Source: Strongylocentrotus purpuratus (Eukaryota; Echinodermata; Echinoidea; Camarodonta; Strongylocentrotidae). Taken from it: DNA of 64,000 nt. Position numbers and translations under genes: made by a program. The first letter of the stretch is position 1, and each line of letters starts with the position of its first letter. The notes beneath the pieces are model-generated. The model saw only the letters and a list, made by a program, of their open reading frames with translations. It was not told the origin of the DNA and made no database searches. This document shows, in pieces, positions 13,701-28,900 of the stretch. The stretch is taken from positions 4,638,447 through 4,702,446 of the forward strand of contig NW_022145613.1 of the NCBI RefSeq assembly GCF_000002235.5. The letters are read 5' to 3'.

Positions 13701-16026
13701 TGAAAGTTTGATTCGGGAGAATTTTTCAATGTAATTACCATACGCATCGAAAAATATAACATATTTTGTTTATATCAAATTGATGACACTAGTCATCAAG
13801 ACATAAAGCCACAGAAGATGCCATAGCAGAGAGAAGCAAATGGTAAAAAAATATTTAGAAATAGAAGAATACGAAAGGAAATAAATAGTACAAACAAAGA
13901 AAGACGGGGATATTGATAGAAGGCGGAATTTTAATAAGGTTGGATAATAGGATATCAATAATTAGGACAAAGATGTGGGGAGAAATGGCTAAAACAGAAC
14001 AAAAGAAACAACAAACTATTCGACGACAAATAATCTCAATACGTGGGAATTAAAAACTGGAGTAAGAAAGGTCTCACTTTGGAGAGAAGAAAAGAAAACT
14101 GTTCCTGGAATTCTACCGCAATTTTTTTTAAAATTAGGATGTGCCATCAATGTTCATCAACGAAAAGGGAACACGCATAAGCCAAAAAGCTCTCACAAAC
14201 CCTCCATGCATAATAACAATATTTACTTGTAGATATAATCCCGATGGCAGCTATCATACAGCTAAAATTAAAAAGCTTTTGTCTCATTTTCTTGAAAAAT
14301 TTGACATACTCTTTCCATTTTTCTGGTTAAGGTCGAATGCCTAAACATCAAACATAACCGCGACTTGAGAAGCCTCTAAGACCTAAATGAAATGAGAAGC
14401 AAGATATTTCAATTTTAATATCATAGCAAGGAGAGAGGGAAAAAAAAGAAATCGTTCATTCTTGCTATCCACCCCATTACTTTTTTTTGTGGGGGGGGGG
14501 GGGCGTATCAAGCACTGGTTCCACACTTTAGAATAATGTATGCCGATAATCGCACATTTAGAAAATATTGAGACCATGTTAGTACAACCTATGCACAAAA
14601 GGTGAAAACTGTTTTTAAAAACAAGCTTCGGTGTGATTGCTATTTGACAGTCAACGTGATATCCGGGACTGGACACAAGATGATAATGAATGCAAATGAT
14701 CCAAGCATTTAAAACTTTGCTCCTGCGTTGACTGTCACTTTGACCGTGTCACAATAGATCCATTTGATCCATGACGGTGTTTGTACCGCGGTCACAGGAG
14801 AGCTGTGTGTTGTGTGAATCGCCACAGATAGCGGACGCAAAAGGGGTTTCAAATGACTCCCCTGTGCACCCTTGCCTCATCGCCCGCCACGCCCACACCT
14901 CTGCAAAGGTCTTGATGAGTAGAAGATCTCTATGAATGGAAGATCGTTGACCTTTCCGACCAAATTAGAATTTACTGAAGCAGGTTCTGATCTCCTTGTC
15001 ACTGACGTCCAAGGGTCAGTAACTTCACTTCTCCTTTTTTTTTAATGTATTTCTGTCTGTTTTTACGCACTCTCCGCCATCTCTCCATAATTTTGGCACT
15101 GCTCATTACAATCTAATATGAGTTTCGAGAGCATTGACATTTGTTGTATTGTCATTCAACTTTCTTTCATAGATTGATGGGGAACTTTTGCTTTTGCCCT
15201 TCAAAAATAGGTTTTCTTGTTTTATCTTTCTATTTAGGAGCGCTAAAAACAATAAGTACCATAGCGCTTACAAATCAAAATAAAATATGAAAAGAGGAGA
15301 AAAATGTACAGTCTCACAGGAAATAGATCACATAGATCACTTAGGAAAAATTTAAGTTTTGAGGGATGGTTTGTGAGTTTTCCAGCGCAGAAATCCACTC
15401 CTATCATCAATGGGCTTAGTGTTATTTTGTGCTATGAATAGTTCATTCAATTCAAGTGCAAAAGATAATTATTGATCTATTCTAAAATGTAAAAAAACTG
15501 TTTCTGTTTCAGTATCTTGACCGGTAGATTTCTTTTTTTCCCCAATCACTCTTCATATAATATTCCAACATTAAACATTCTCTTCCACTGCAATAATTAT
15601 TATGTTGTCGAAAAAAAAGAGTTTCGGTAAAAACATTATCGTCCCGTTGCGAAACATTCACCTCTATTCACGTCATTATGTGTCTTTGACGTAGCACGTT
15701 TCAATCGCATTTAATCTACGAAAACATGTGTATTTCCCTCCAAAAAGGCAAACACTTATTTTGCCAATTCAATTCATTTGATTTATTCTTCGAATCACTC
15801 TCGGATTGTCTCAAAAACATCCGGACTAAAAAGTTGGTTCCGTTAAACCATCATTTAATCACAGTGGCGTAGTTAACCTCAAGCCATCGAGGGGGGGGGG
15901 GGCACTAGTGACGTTAGGAGGGGGCGGGTTTGGGATTTACTGCAGAGGTTGGCTATGCGACAGACCAAGGCCTAAGGTCCTCGAGGGAGGGGATAGGATG
16001 AACCGACCATCTTACTCCCTCTTCCC

Positions 16027-16075
<49 letters not shown>

Positions 16076-17240
16076 ATTCCATTTTTTCTTAAACTGGCCC
16101 TTCTATGGGAGGGCAATAGCTACGCCACTGTTTACTACGTTCCATTCTCTATTTCATTGAGCCTCTCGTTTCTAGTTGCCCCCTCTTCCTCCTCCTCCTC
16201 CTCCTCCTGCTCCGTCTTCTCTAATAGTATTCATGTCGTCTTCTTCAACAATATTATTTTCCAATCATATTTTTTCCACGTACCTTTCTTCGTTTCATCA
16301 ATTTCCGTCTCGTGCCATCTTCTTCATTCCTATCCTGCAATTGGCACTAATTGTATAAACAAAATCTCTCATGCAATACCATAGAGATCATTTCATTACC
16401 AGAGGGGAAGCTTTCACGACAAATTAAGTTTCTCCATCAGACAAGGATTGAAAAGTCTTTAATGGATTCTCGGCTTACAGCAGTTAGATAGCCAATCGTC
16501 GATTGTCCAAGTTGTGCGTATTCACGTATTAACGTAGATATCTAACATAAACTTTCATCGTAAGCCGTGACGTGTTGTTGACCCAATATTGACCATTTTA
16601 CTGTATCAAGACGTCTTCACAAGTAAATGTTAAATGATTAGGCAAATCACGATCAGGAAATTCATTGCTCGACACTTGGAATTCAATATATATGTTCATT
16701 TACCAAGTATACGCATTTTCTTAAATTTTCATAAATCCACTCTTAGTTCAATGATTATAATCAAACAGTTCCCCGTTGCTCTTCCTTCCTTTATCTAAAG
16801 TTATACTGTATTATTTGATTGTTTTCTGACATTGTTACGCTGTCCAAGTCATTGTATGGGTTAAATATAAGTCGATAAGTCGTTAAACATCAACTATTAT
16901 ATCTCACATGATTAGAATCGCGCTATACCATTGGTCAAAATGAGGCCAGAATACCGTTTTGGCGCCTAATTAGGTATGGCAATCACCACTACTACCACCA
17001 CCACCACCACCACCACCACCACCGCAACCACTACCACCACTACCACCACCACCGCCATCACCACCTCCACCACTACTACTACCACTATTACTACTACTAC
17101 TACTACAGTACTAATACTACTACAACAACTACTACTACTATTTTACTCCCACTACTACTACTACTTTTAATGCTACTACTACTTCTACAACTACTACTAC
17201 TACTACTACTACTTCAACAACAACTACTATTTTCTTATAA

Positions 17241-17296
<56 letters not shown>

Positions 17297-19865
17297 ATAG
17301 TTCTACTAAAATAAGGTCTTAAATAATTAGTATTGCACTGGCTAGTGTTTTCGTGCAACACCCGAAACTATGGCCTTGGTGATATTGGGGGCTCAATGCT
17401 CCTTTGGCGCAATCGATGGAAAATACTAATTAATCTCCTAGGCGATGATGGTTTTCAAGGACTCTTGTTTGATGACGCTGTGAAGGTAGAAATTATTTTA
17501 AAGCGAAGTTGTTTTTTTTAACCGATAAGATTTCTTTCATAAATGTGAAATAAAGCTCCATTAAACACGATCGAAACGACTTTTGAGAAATCAACTCAAG
17601 GGTTATTTGAATACTCTACCATTTTCATGTTTCATAGAAACCATGTTCGGATTACCTAATACATCCTTTTAATGTTCGCACATTTCAAAACGTGATGGCC
17701 AAGGCAAATAAGATTGCATTGCGTTTTATTTATTTATTTATTATTATTATTTTGGTGATCTGGATCTATCATTAATGAAACTACGTATGGAATCGAGACC
17801 ACATTAAAGTAGGGAATACTTTCCAAATGTATCGTATGTGAGAAACAATAGGAAGCGGAACCGTTAGATATAATTCAGTTTATATGAAACCAACGCGTTC
17901 AATTTGATTGCTCTAAAAGAGTATTTCATCTCTTCCAAATAAAAAAGACTTCATGAGTCTTCTTTTATAGTATATCCTGTTTCTTTTTGTGGTTTACTTT
18001 CGCTTAAATTCTGTTGTGTTTTTGGTCAAAGAGTCAATATACTGCATGTTATTGAACTAACCAAAAAAGAAGATGAGGAATGAAGACAGGAAATTAGAAA
18101 GACAATCTTTGAATACGAGTGTATATTATGTCTGATTAGGAGCATTGGCTCCATTGCATCACAAATGAGTTCTATTCCAAAGGCCTTCCCCTTCTCGAAT
18201 GTGTGTAATCAGGATTGATGTCAGTGTTAACTGTCTTGGTTTGGCGACTTTGTTTGGTTCTCTTTATATCTTCTCACGACTCTCTCCCTCCCGCCGACTC
18301 ACTTCACCCTGAATTTCTCTTTTTCGAATACGCTTTATTTGCTCTGTGTGTCTTTGTCTTTTTCTTTTCATTTTGCTTTCGAGCCTATCTTTTTGTAAAA
18401 CTCACTATCTAACATAGCATCGTCCCATCTTTCATAAGAAAAAGTAACCAAATTTGCTAAACGATGTTGTTAGCTTTCTGCAACTTTGCTGAGTGAACTG
18501 CATCTTAATTATTTCACAGGCTTAATCTCTTTCGACACATTTTGTTTAACTTTTCATTATTCATATACCTTCACTTTAACTTATTATTTCCATTATCTTT
18601 TTACATTTTCATCTCTTCAGATGCTTACAGATTCAGCATAATCATTTCTCGTGGTATTCTCTATCACCACAAGCAAGAGCACAATGATTATATCTTCTCT
18701 TGTTGAAGCCGAAGGAGACATTTTCTAATTTGAACCTGGGGCTTTTACCCTCGCCCGTATCGTGTGGATCATATAACTCTATCCTTTCTTTTTTAAACAA
18801 ATACAATTATATCCTATCCATGAGCGCTATAAAACATAATTGTGATTTCAAAAGTATATCAATCATTCATAATATATTTAGGGATTTATCCCTAATACAA
18901 TCGGCTTTCTTCTCCTCATTTTATTTGATTTCCTGGCCAGTTGATACAGATTTAAATGTGATTAGGGAGTGTGTAAAATATTGTTGCTGTATGAAATATG
19001 GTCCAATGAGCCATTCTATATAGATGAAGTAAAGGCTGTCTGGAATATTATAGTGTTGAAATAATTCAAATAAAGTGATTGGTAACACATGTAAATCATC
19101 ACGATATATTTCAATACATAATACTTAAAGTACTATGATATCATTCAAATAAAGCACATACAGTATTTCACATACACCTTATACAAAATATCTTCCGGCG
19201 GTTTATTTTGAATAGCGAAATCTATCAATTTCAATGTTAAAAAATGAATAGCGTAATTTCAATGAACGAGCTGTAAATAAATTTAAAAAAGAAAACGGAA
19301 TTGGATAACAATCTCCCTATTTGCATTCTTACAGACATTACGTAAATTTCAACAGAAAGGAAGCACGAGTTTTTAGGTGTATATTGTCGATGACAAACTG
19401 AACTGGAATTGCGAATGTTGTGACTTTTGTATCATGTGGAGTTTAAATAGTGTACGAGTTAAAATAATACATTCTTCGCTGACTATCATTTACTATTCAT
19501 TTTTTGTTCTTTTGAGGGTCAATTCCACAGAAACCTACCATTAACTCACCAATTCTTCAAAATGTAAGCTCTGCGAACTCAGATTACTCGTCACACGCAA
19601 ACCCACTATTCTACTGGCTGTACAAAAAATCTATTCATGATATTCATTACCTTCAGAATTATATTTCAAATTTACAAATAAGGTTTTTTTCGTAATGTGA
19701 CCCAATTAGAAGTATAGGTAATTGCTTCGGTACGAATTATTTCATTCACATGTTACGAATAATAATTGTATCAGAATAGTCTGAATGCAAGTGGTACAAT
19801 TGTATACATTAGTTGTTGCTAGGTAGGACCCCTAATCTCTCTCTCTCTCTTTCTATCTCTCTATC

Positions 19866-19904
<39 letters not shown>

Positions 19905-22900
19905 TACCATTCTCTTACCCTCTCTTGACATTATTATATGGTGTCTCCTGAAATCCCAGTATGGTTCAAGGTTTAATAAATGTACAGAGTCCTCGACAAG
20001 TCCAAACATAAAGGACTCGTGGGAAAGAAACACGAACAAACTATTATGACAATCCTCGTAGTCAACGAATCGATCTGTCATTTGTTTATTTCTCCGAAGT
20101 GTTTTCAGGATTCTACGCTTTCCTCATCAAAAGTGACCAAAGGTGGAACAATGTGCGTGCATTCTGAGAATCCGTTAATGAAAAGCTTAAAAGGGCAAAA
20201 GCTTTCAGTCTTTCTGCTTTCTGTATCTGTTGTCCAAATTAACAACCTGTAAGTGTACATGAGGATCGTTAATGGCGTATGGAGAGTAATTTCCTCATTA
20301 TTTATCTCACATTACCCGTGGGAGGGAGATAAATGTGGTACTCTGGTGTGTTATTACTATAATATCAGCTAGTAACATTCTCTGGAGGATGTTGTCAAGA
20401 ATAGAATCAGGAAAATATTGGTCATTTTTAGATGGTTGCGTCCGCCCACCCAAAAAACAAAGAAAAGAAAAGAATACAAAAGTGCCTGTTTTTAATCTTT
20501 CTCATTTGTTACGAGCAAAAACCATCGCATTATTTGATATAGAATTTATTTTCCGAACCCTCTCCCCCCCCCCCCCCAAGCAAAAGAGTCCCTTTTATAT
20601 TCTTTGTATCAAAGAGGTGAGAAAGAGAAGACAAAGATTGTGTTTATAAGAAAGAAACTGAAATAGAGAGACAGACAAGGCAGAGAGACAGAGAGAGGAA
20701 GGAGAGGAAAGAAAGAGGGTAAATGGAGAGAGATGGAGGGGGCAGAGATAGTATATTGAACGAATGAAAAACATTCATTATTTGTTTTATACAACATCAA
20801 AGAAGATCTAATAGAACGTTAATCAACAAATTATGCTTTACTCCTTATATTAAAGTTGGAGTCAAGCCTTCTCGATTACATACATTCAGATTGCCTTCGC
20901 GTCAGATACACTCAGGGATACGCGCACGGCAGAGGTACGCACTCTGCATATAACCAAAAATGCATGGCGCATATAACCAAAAATGCACGCCCGTGCAATA
21001 TAACATCTATTGAATATCATGTGACCAACAATCCTCCAATCAAATGACAGGTGTTGTATAAAAAGAAATAATGAACATCGGCGGTAGTGAATGGATGTGA
21101 AGGTGATTTTCAGGCCAAAACGAACAGAAATCGTCATGAAGTGACAAAATAATAAATCAAAATAATTGGAATATCTTACAAAAGGGAATCGTTTGCAAGT
21201 CAATCTGTCAAAAAAGTCTAAATATCAGAAAACGGTATGTACTTTTATGAGGAATAACATTTTAAAGGTACCAAAGTGTCTGTCTTCCTCGCTCGCTTCG
21301 CTTGCTCGCAACATTAATCAAAGGTTCAAAGCAGCAATGTTTGGATACCTGCACTTTTATATTATGTTGTGTTATGTTAATATCTAACTTATCTTCTATG
21401 TTTATACTTTGATCATCTTTCGTTGAGTCAGTGAGCCATCGGTCGGGTGTGAACTTGTGACCAACGACCGCAAATCGGGTCACTACACACTACGATAACT
21501 TTCCCACAGCAAATACTCCCGTAAAACTATCTTCTAAAGTAAATAGTAAATACACCATCTGACGAAATGTCATATATAGTCAACGTGTAGTTGCCCGGGG
21601 TTTAGTCATAGAGGAGATTATTATGAGAAAGTAACTGATTGGAGGGGGCGGTCTTACGGGAAAGTTTTCCGGGATCAAATCACAGAGATAAAGATTGTAA
21701 TGTCAAAAAAGTCTAAATATCAGAAAACGGTATGTACTTTTATGAGGAATAACATTTTAAAGGTATCTGTGTTATCTGTTTTTAGCAAAATATTTGAAAA
21801 GATTTTATGTGATCAATTGACTTGTTTTATTAGTAAAAATAATATTCTGTATGAAAATCAATTTGCTTTTAGAAAAGGATACAGTACTTGCCATGCTCTT
21901 CTTGATTTTATTGATAAAGTTGCAAATGCTTTTGAACTTAATGAATTTTTAATTGGTGTATTTCTAGACTTATCCAAAGCGTTTGATTGTATTGATCATA
22001 ATATTTTAATAAATAAGTTATGTTTTTATGGTATAAGAGGAATTCCTCTTCTTTTAATTAAAAATTTTTATCAAACCGAAAGCAATATGTTAGCTTTGGT
22101 AATTATTACTCTGATCACAGCACTATTTTAACTGGTGTGCCGCAAGGTTCTAATCTTGGCCCGCTCCTGTTTTTACTGTATATCAATGACTTGCCATCTG
22201 TAAGCAATATTTTATCTTCTATTTTATTTGCTGATGACACCACTCTGTTTTTATCTGGTAAAGATCCCGTAGAAATAAATATTCTATTGAATTCTGAAAT
22301 TGTTAAAATACACAAGTGGTTCCTTGCAAATAAATTGTTGATTAATTTTGAAAAAACAAACTATGTAATTTTTAAAACAAGAAATAAATATGTAAATGAA
22401 GCTGCTATCAAGATTTGTATAAATAGTAAAGAAATTAAGCAAGTACACCAAGTTACTTTCTTAGGCGTCATTATTGATGAAAACTTGACGTGGAAGGACC
22501 ACATTTATTATATTTCTAACAAGCTGTCAAAGGTCATTGGTGTTTTAAATAGACTCAAAGATATTTTACCATTACGCATACTTGTACAATTGTATAACTC
22601 TATGATTTTGCCTTATTTTAATTATTGTATTATTGTATGGGGCAACTGCGCTTCGTATCTGCTTCAAAAGCTATTTTTATTACAAAAAAGAGCCGTCAGG
22701 GTTATAACAAACTCATATTATAGAGCACATACAGGTACATTGTTTTTTAAGCTGAAGTTTTTAAAACTTTATGATCTATATGATATAAGTATTGGAGCTT
22801 TTATGTTCTCTTACATGTACAATATAACTACTTTACCTGATTGTTTTAATAATTATTTTATTTTCAATAGAGATATAAATCAATATAGTACTAGAAATTC

Positions 22901-25900
22901 ACACAAACTTTATGTTCCTTCATTTCGCTATAATTTGTCAAGAACAGTAATAAAATATAAAGGATCCATTATTTGGAATAACTTACCAGATTCTCTCAAA
23001 GCATGCCCAACATTGTCTAGTTTTAAGCGTAATTTTAAACACAAACAAATATCAAGTTACAATATACTTTTTTAGCTTTTATTAATTCTGCCTGTCCTTG
23101 TATGTGTGTTTATATGTCTTAGTTAATGTAATGTCTATATTGTCAATATTTTGCTTTTAATTATTGAAGATTTTACTTTTGGGGTTGTAGAAAAAGGGGA
23201 CCAGCCTAGATAGGTCAATGGCCTTTGCTGGTCCCTCACATCCCTACTCCACCCATTAATCAATTTTAGTGTTACTGTTGTTGTTTTATTTGTTCTTATT
23301 ATATTTTATATATATTGCATTTTGTATAATTGTATTTTTAATGTTATAATGATGTTTTTATTGGATGTGAAATAAAATGAACTTGAACTTGAATGTCAAC
23401 AGCGACGTGTGAGTCATGGTTATCACTTTATTTTTCAATTGCGGGTAAGGATCCTAAAACAGGCATCTGAACTAGGGATGGACGTGGAGAACCAACATCC
23501 CCTGTCGACCTAATGAAGATGGGGCCAACATCTTCTGTCGTCCTAACGAACGTTATCAAATTGCCCCTCCCGAAATTTAAATTGTCCCATCCAACTAAAG
23601 TTCTTTCTCTTTCTGTCTCTCCCTTTCTCTCTCCCTCTCTCTTTATCTCTGTCTCTCTCCCTCTCCCTCTTACCTACCTAATGAAGAGGAAGAGTTCAAA
23701 CTGAGAGTGCCCCATTTGACATTGCTCCCACCCGTATTTTCAAAACAATACCTGTCATCAGAGACAGATTGGGTATCCATTACAACTCCACGTGCTCATA
23801 TCACAAGTATATGTGGTTCTTATGCCTCTGTAGCTTTCCCGCAGACATAATTTGATAAAAGTCTTGGTTTCCAAATCCTTCATCAATCAGCTATAATTAT
23901 GAACAAAAGACCGTATTGGTATCTCGATTACTATCAACTGATCACCTGTTCACAATAATAGCATTGCATGATTTTTATACAATGCCCACTCACAAAATCC
24001 AATTACATTTTAAGCAGATACTATGTCAGAAATCCCCAAGCAACACCATGAAAAAAAGGATCTCAATGGGCTATTATATGAAAACATGCAGTGCAAAATG
24101 CAACAAGATACTCACTGTCTTTTGTTCATGTTTATCTAGCTGAATGACTGGCATGATGATGTCACAAAAGTCATTTGTTTTTGGAGGGTTTATTTTAGGG
24201 GTGAAGCTTAGCAGGTAGAACAAAAGTAATAGCAAAAATGATATAAAACATATGAAATAAATGTACATCAAAAAGTCCAAAGATATGTGATGTATACATT
24301 ATTACAGAGCAACATAAGTCAACTTGAATTCGAAATTTAGCGGCCTCATGATAATATAATATCGTGTATCTATTTCATAATCTAAATAAGACAGTCAACC
24401 ATTTTTTTAAAAATCCAGTTGATCATGTCGATAACATAACTAGGATAACAATCTCTCAGAAGATTGCGGTTTCCTTGCTAGCCATTATTTTATGAAAGCT
24501 GTCATTTCCATTGAAAAATAGTGATATCAGAGTAGTACATATCCATTGACCTGCATAAAATGGCGGGTAGGGTGCTGCATAATGAATGACTGTGGGTATC
24601 TCACAAGTTATGATACACTGACATCACTATTTTAATTAAAATGGCAGCTCCCGTGAGAGAATGGCTAACGAGGAAACTGAAACACTTTAGAGAGGTTTTT
24701 TTTCTTACTAAAGCAATCAGTCACATTTTTTTGGTTTACTAATTGGTCCTCAAAGGATTTATTTTGCCACTGCTCTTACAACAAACATTCGTTGTGAGAA
24801 TCACTGCGAGGAATATAATGATGTATTTCTCGTGGGTGTAAAACGTGTGGCAACGTTTCATATTGTGTCTTTATATGAAATTCATTAAATTGTATTTTTT
24901 GTAGTGGGCTAAGTGTGTTCCCACGATCAAGTCGTCACATGTACGACAATTTGATGTAAAGTGTAAACTGTGTACATTTAGGCTCCATGGTAACACAGTG
25001 TTTTGCGAAGTTCAACAGAGTCACTCAATGTGGGAAATACACTTTCCACAGCCTGCAAACTGTCTTCAGTGATTACATGTATATCTAATGTGTTTTTAGT
25101 TACATAATCCAAAGGACGTAGATTATCTCCGACTTCATTTTAGAACTACATTTCTATTTAATGGACTGTTTACAATGCCGTGTATTACTTGTAATACCTG
25201 CACTGTACATGGGACAGTCTGCAGGACCACTTTGTTAATTCCGGCCCTCATTCCCGTATTCAAGAACCGTAACACCAAGAAAACACAAAGCTTGTTCCAT
25301 GCGATCATTTAAATACTAAATCATGTAACAAATTCAAAATAAGATAGAGAGAGTGAGAGTGTACATACCACAGTCTTCTTCATCTGAGAGATCCAGGCAG
25401 TCGGGAAACCCGTCACACATTCTTAATTTCTGGTAGCACTGTCTGCCATTTTTACACCGATTCGAGTCCTCTGGACAATGTCTGTGTTCTAAGGAAATAC
25501 AAATGAAAAATAAATAGCCTGTATATTAGAACTCTGAAAACGTCTATCTTTAGGGCAATATCAAAGGCGAATGTCTCAAAATGGTGCATTCTACCAAGCT
25601 TGTAAGATATTCAAAAGGCAATTCTTGAAAATTATCTTACTTTTGTGCTCTTGGTTAACAATCATCAAGTTTTTGATAAACCAATTCGTAATAAGAAAAT
25701 TGTATAAATGACCCCAAATTTCTACAGATATTTAAAACATTTATGGAAAAATTCCACTTTATGCATTGTCACTGCCAAAATAATGGAGTTTCTCCATGAA
25801 TACCCATGGTTTGGCCCCTTGACAATAATACTTTCACATGTGTTCCATATAATGTACAATCGGTGCATAAATGAATAATGATTACACAGCTGTCATAAGC

Positions 25901-28900
25901 ACGTATCTAGAATTCGTCTAGTCCAGATTCTGTCCTTTATATAATAATAATAATAATAATACATATGATTTATAAGGCGCCAAATCCACTTGACAGTCAA
26001 ATGCTCAAGGCGCAGCTTGTGCAAAAGATGAAATACATACATGATACATACATACACCCCACAAAGATCGCGCGACCCCCGAAAATACGCCCGTCGAAAC
26101 AAGGGTGAAAAAGAATGAAAGGCAAGGACTGTCTTCGGTTTAGCGTTAGGGACTTTTAGATTTGTACGACAAGAACGTGGACTACTAGGTGTGACACCCT
26201 TTTAAGGCAATGTGATGTCCTTTTAAGGCACTGGCAGTTCCCGACAGTGCCTTAAAATGACGTCACATTGCCTTAAAAGGATGTCACACCTAGCAGTCCA
26301 CGTTCTCATGCCATGCATTCTGACTTTTGAAATACCGCCTTCGGCATATTTTATCGCAGTGCAAACGTGAATTGCATAGGCCATTTTCGTAAGGTAATCA
26401 CATTCAATGCATAAGTCTTTGTTAAGTGCCTCATTGCAAATTAGTTCATTCACCTGTTACGAATAAATATATTTTAATAGTCAGAATCCAAATTGCATAC
26501 ATTAGTTGTTGCTAGGTAGGCCAAACATGGCTTTTCCTACCTAACAACACGCAATGTATGCAATCGCATTCTGACTATTGAGATACAATTATTCATCACA
26601 AGGGAATGAAATAATTTGTAATCATGCATTTAACAAAGATCAATATATTAAATCGTAATTAATTACATTACGGAAATTGCCCATTTCAATAGGAAAAGCG
26701 CCCGTTGAAAGGTGACACCGTTATAAGCATATCTAATATGACCTACACTGTATTTCTTGGAAGTCTTTGCGATCCAAAAGTTAATATGAATGCTAAATTA
26801 ATTCTTTGAAAACCTCTTAAAGGGCCACTCTAACAAAAACGGGCTAAAAACTGAAAAAAGACATGTGGAATAATTTTTGACGGAGATTTCGAACATGATA
26901 ATGATTATTCTTAGAAATCATCAATAATTCTTGAATCTTGCTTTAAAAATGACTCAGAACGCTCAGGGGAAAAAAAGCCCAGTTTTGGAGCTGTATTGCG
27001 CAATAGCATATGACGTCACTGCAGGAGACTTTTCGATGAAAGTGAGTGTGATTTAGGCATTAAAATGTCTTTAAAAAGGCAAACTATGATATTAATTGGG
27101 GAAAAAAGACATTTATCCGAAAAATAATATGCACTTGATAATCCCAGTACGTTTCATTTACGAATTACAATGAGATTGTAAGATCCTTAGTTGTATGACA
27201 AATCTGACATGCCCGCAATGACGTCAAATGCGTCATCAAGCAACGTGACCGTATTACCTTTTTTGAGGGGCGTAGCCTAGCAAGCGTGAGATCTATGAAA
27301 ATGGATGGTTATTATCATTTTTTTAAGGTCAAATTAGATAATTTCTTAAAATTCAGAGGCTGGAATATTATAGTTGGGTTAGAGTGGCCCTTTAAGATAA
27401 TATCATGTTAATGCGAAAGCTCTAGATTTGGGTATTTAAACTCTTCAGAAAAGTTCTGCATTAAAGCATGAGCGTTGATATCTCTCTGCTTACAATATCA
27501 TTATACTTTGCACAGCCTGTTAAATTTCCGTTGACATTGATACCACATTATTTTGTAAAAATTATGTAATCATGGAATGTGCAGTAGACCTGAATAAGGG
27601 GCTAAGTCAAAGGTGAAATATTGCAAAATACATCGTTATTTTCGTCGGTGAATTAGCATAATCTTTACTCCATACACAAGAAGAAAGCGGCCACCATTCT
27701 CGTCAATACATTATCCCTTTTTTTACCAGCTTGGTGAACGAAAATCAATATGACTTCCTATGCGTATTGTGATATACCTCACTCTATTCTAGATCACTAA
27801 CAATTTCATTCACGTTTAGTTCAGAACTATTTTAATTTAAAATGAAAACTGTGTGTGAGGATACAGATGTGATGAGGCTTCATGGTTCAGGTGTGAAACT
27901 TGTTTCCGTTCGGAAACCGCCCAATCAACAATCACCTGCTTCTCTGAAAGGCGACCGGAACTCATCCTTCCTGTCGAACGGTTTTGCTTTCCATTGAGGT
28001 AGGGTTCGTTCACATGAACAGTACCATTTGAAGTCAGGGTATTCTCAAGTTGTGCAAAGAAATTCTTCCATTGTTATGCCCCCACCCCCAGAAATATTAA
28101 TATTAACATTATACAGCTAACTAAATTATTAATTCTCTTACCAAGTTTTGTAATATTTTTAAGACTGTTAAAAATTGATTCGTCTTGATTTATGTTTCTT
28201 GAGAATATTACATGTTAAAGCTTACATTAGACGGGGGACGGTTGATCTCCCCGTAACCTTAGAAACTGCCTCGTCAAACATTTCAATTAAAAGATAACTC
28301 ATCGTAATGCAAACACAAACGATGATGAAACATCGTTTCGTTGACAATCAGCTATGCATGAAGTCTTTCGTCTACGGCTGATTGTTAACGAAACGGAGTA
28401 AGGTCTTTTGTTGTTTCCGTTTGTTGCTACGGCAGGCAGCCAGTTAAAAACGAATTCGTTTAATAAAATTATGGAAATGCAAGCACTACTTTAAACAGAG
28501 AGAACTTTGTTATTCCTAGCTCATTTTCCTGATTGAGGGGTCATATGAAAGGGCAGAAACCCAACTTTCTAGAAATGTGATTTTCCCTTTCAAATTCAGA
28601 TACCGCCCGCCAAATGACTTTTTGGTTTTCTCTCTTCAAATAAATTTTAATCACTCATGCGTGAAATATGCATTATATGAGTTGCAGCAAATAAAAGAGG
28701 AGGATCAAAGCTTTACAAATATGTGTCATTTATCAATTATAATTGTGATTAAGTTATGTTAAAAGATCGATAATTTTCGGTTTCGTCTTTTCTGGGACGC
28801 ACTGTACAATAAAATTTGCTTCCGAGAAACACTCTTTTTGTCTTCGGTTAAAAGGGAGCTATTACAGGTAAGTATGAGTGAAAGCCGGGAAATTCGTTAG

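Larger units (their letters stand above)
21766..23393 (+). mobile_element. 5'-truncated non-LTR retrotransposon (LINE), reverse transcriptase and 3' UTR
   Basis: The element keeps most of the reverse transcriptase core: [15 protein letters not shown], the catalytic block [29 protein letters not shown], and FADD (second catalytic block). Thumb and C-terminal segments follow ([18 protein letters not shown]). No endonuclease domain is present because the 5' end is lost. One missing base in a T/A run near 22065-22071 splits the frame. The 3' UTR has an AATAAA (23371) and ends with a short TGAACT-type tandem tail. It resembles the CR1/L2/Jockey group; I cannot assign the clade. Confidence 0.92.

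Noticed and set aside
16976..17170. Poly-Thr open frame
   Set aside because: Pure ACC/ACT microsatellite.
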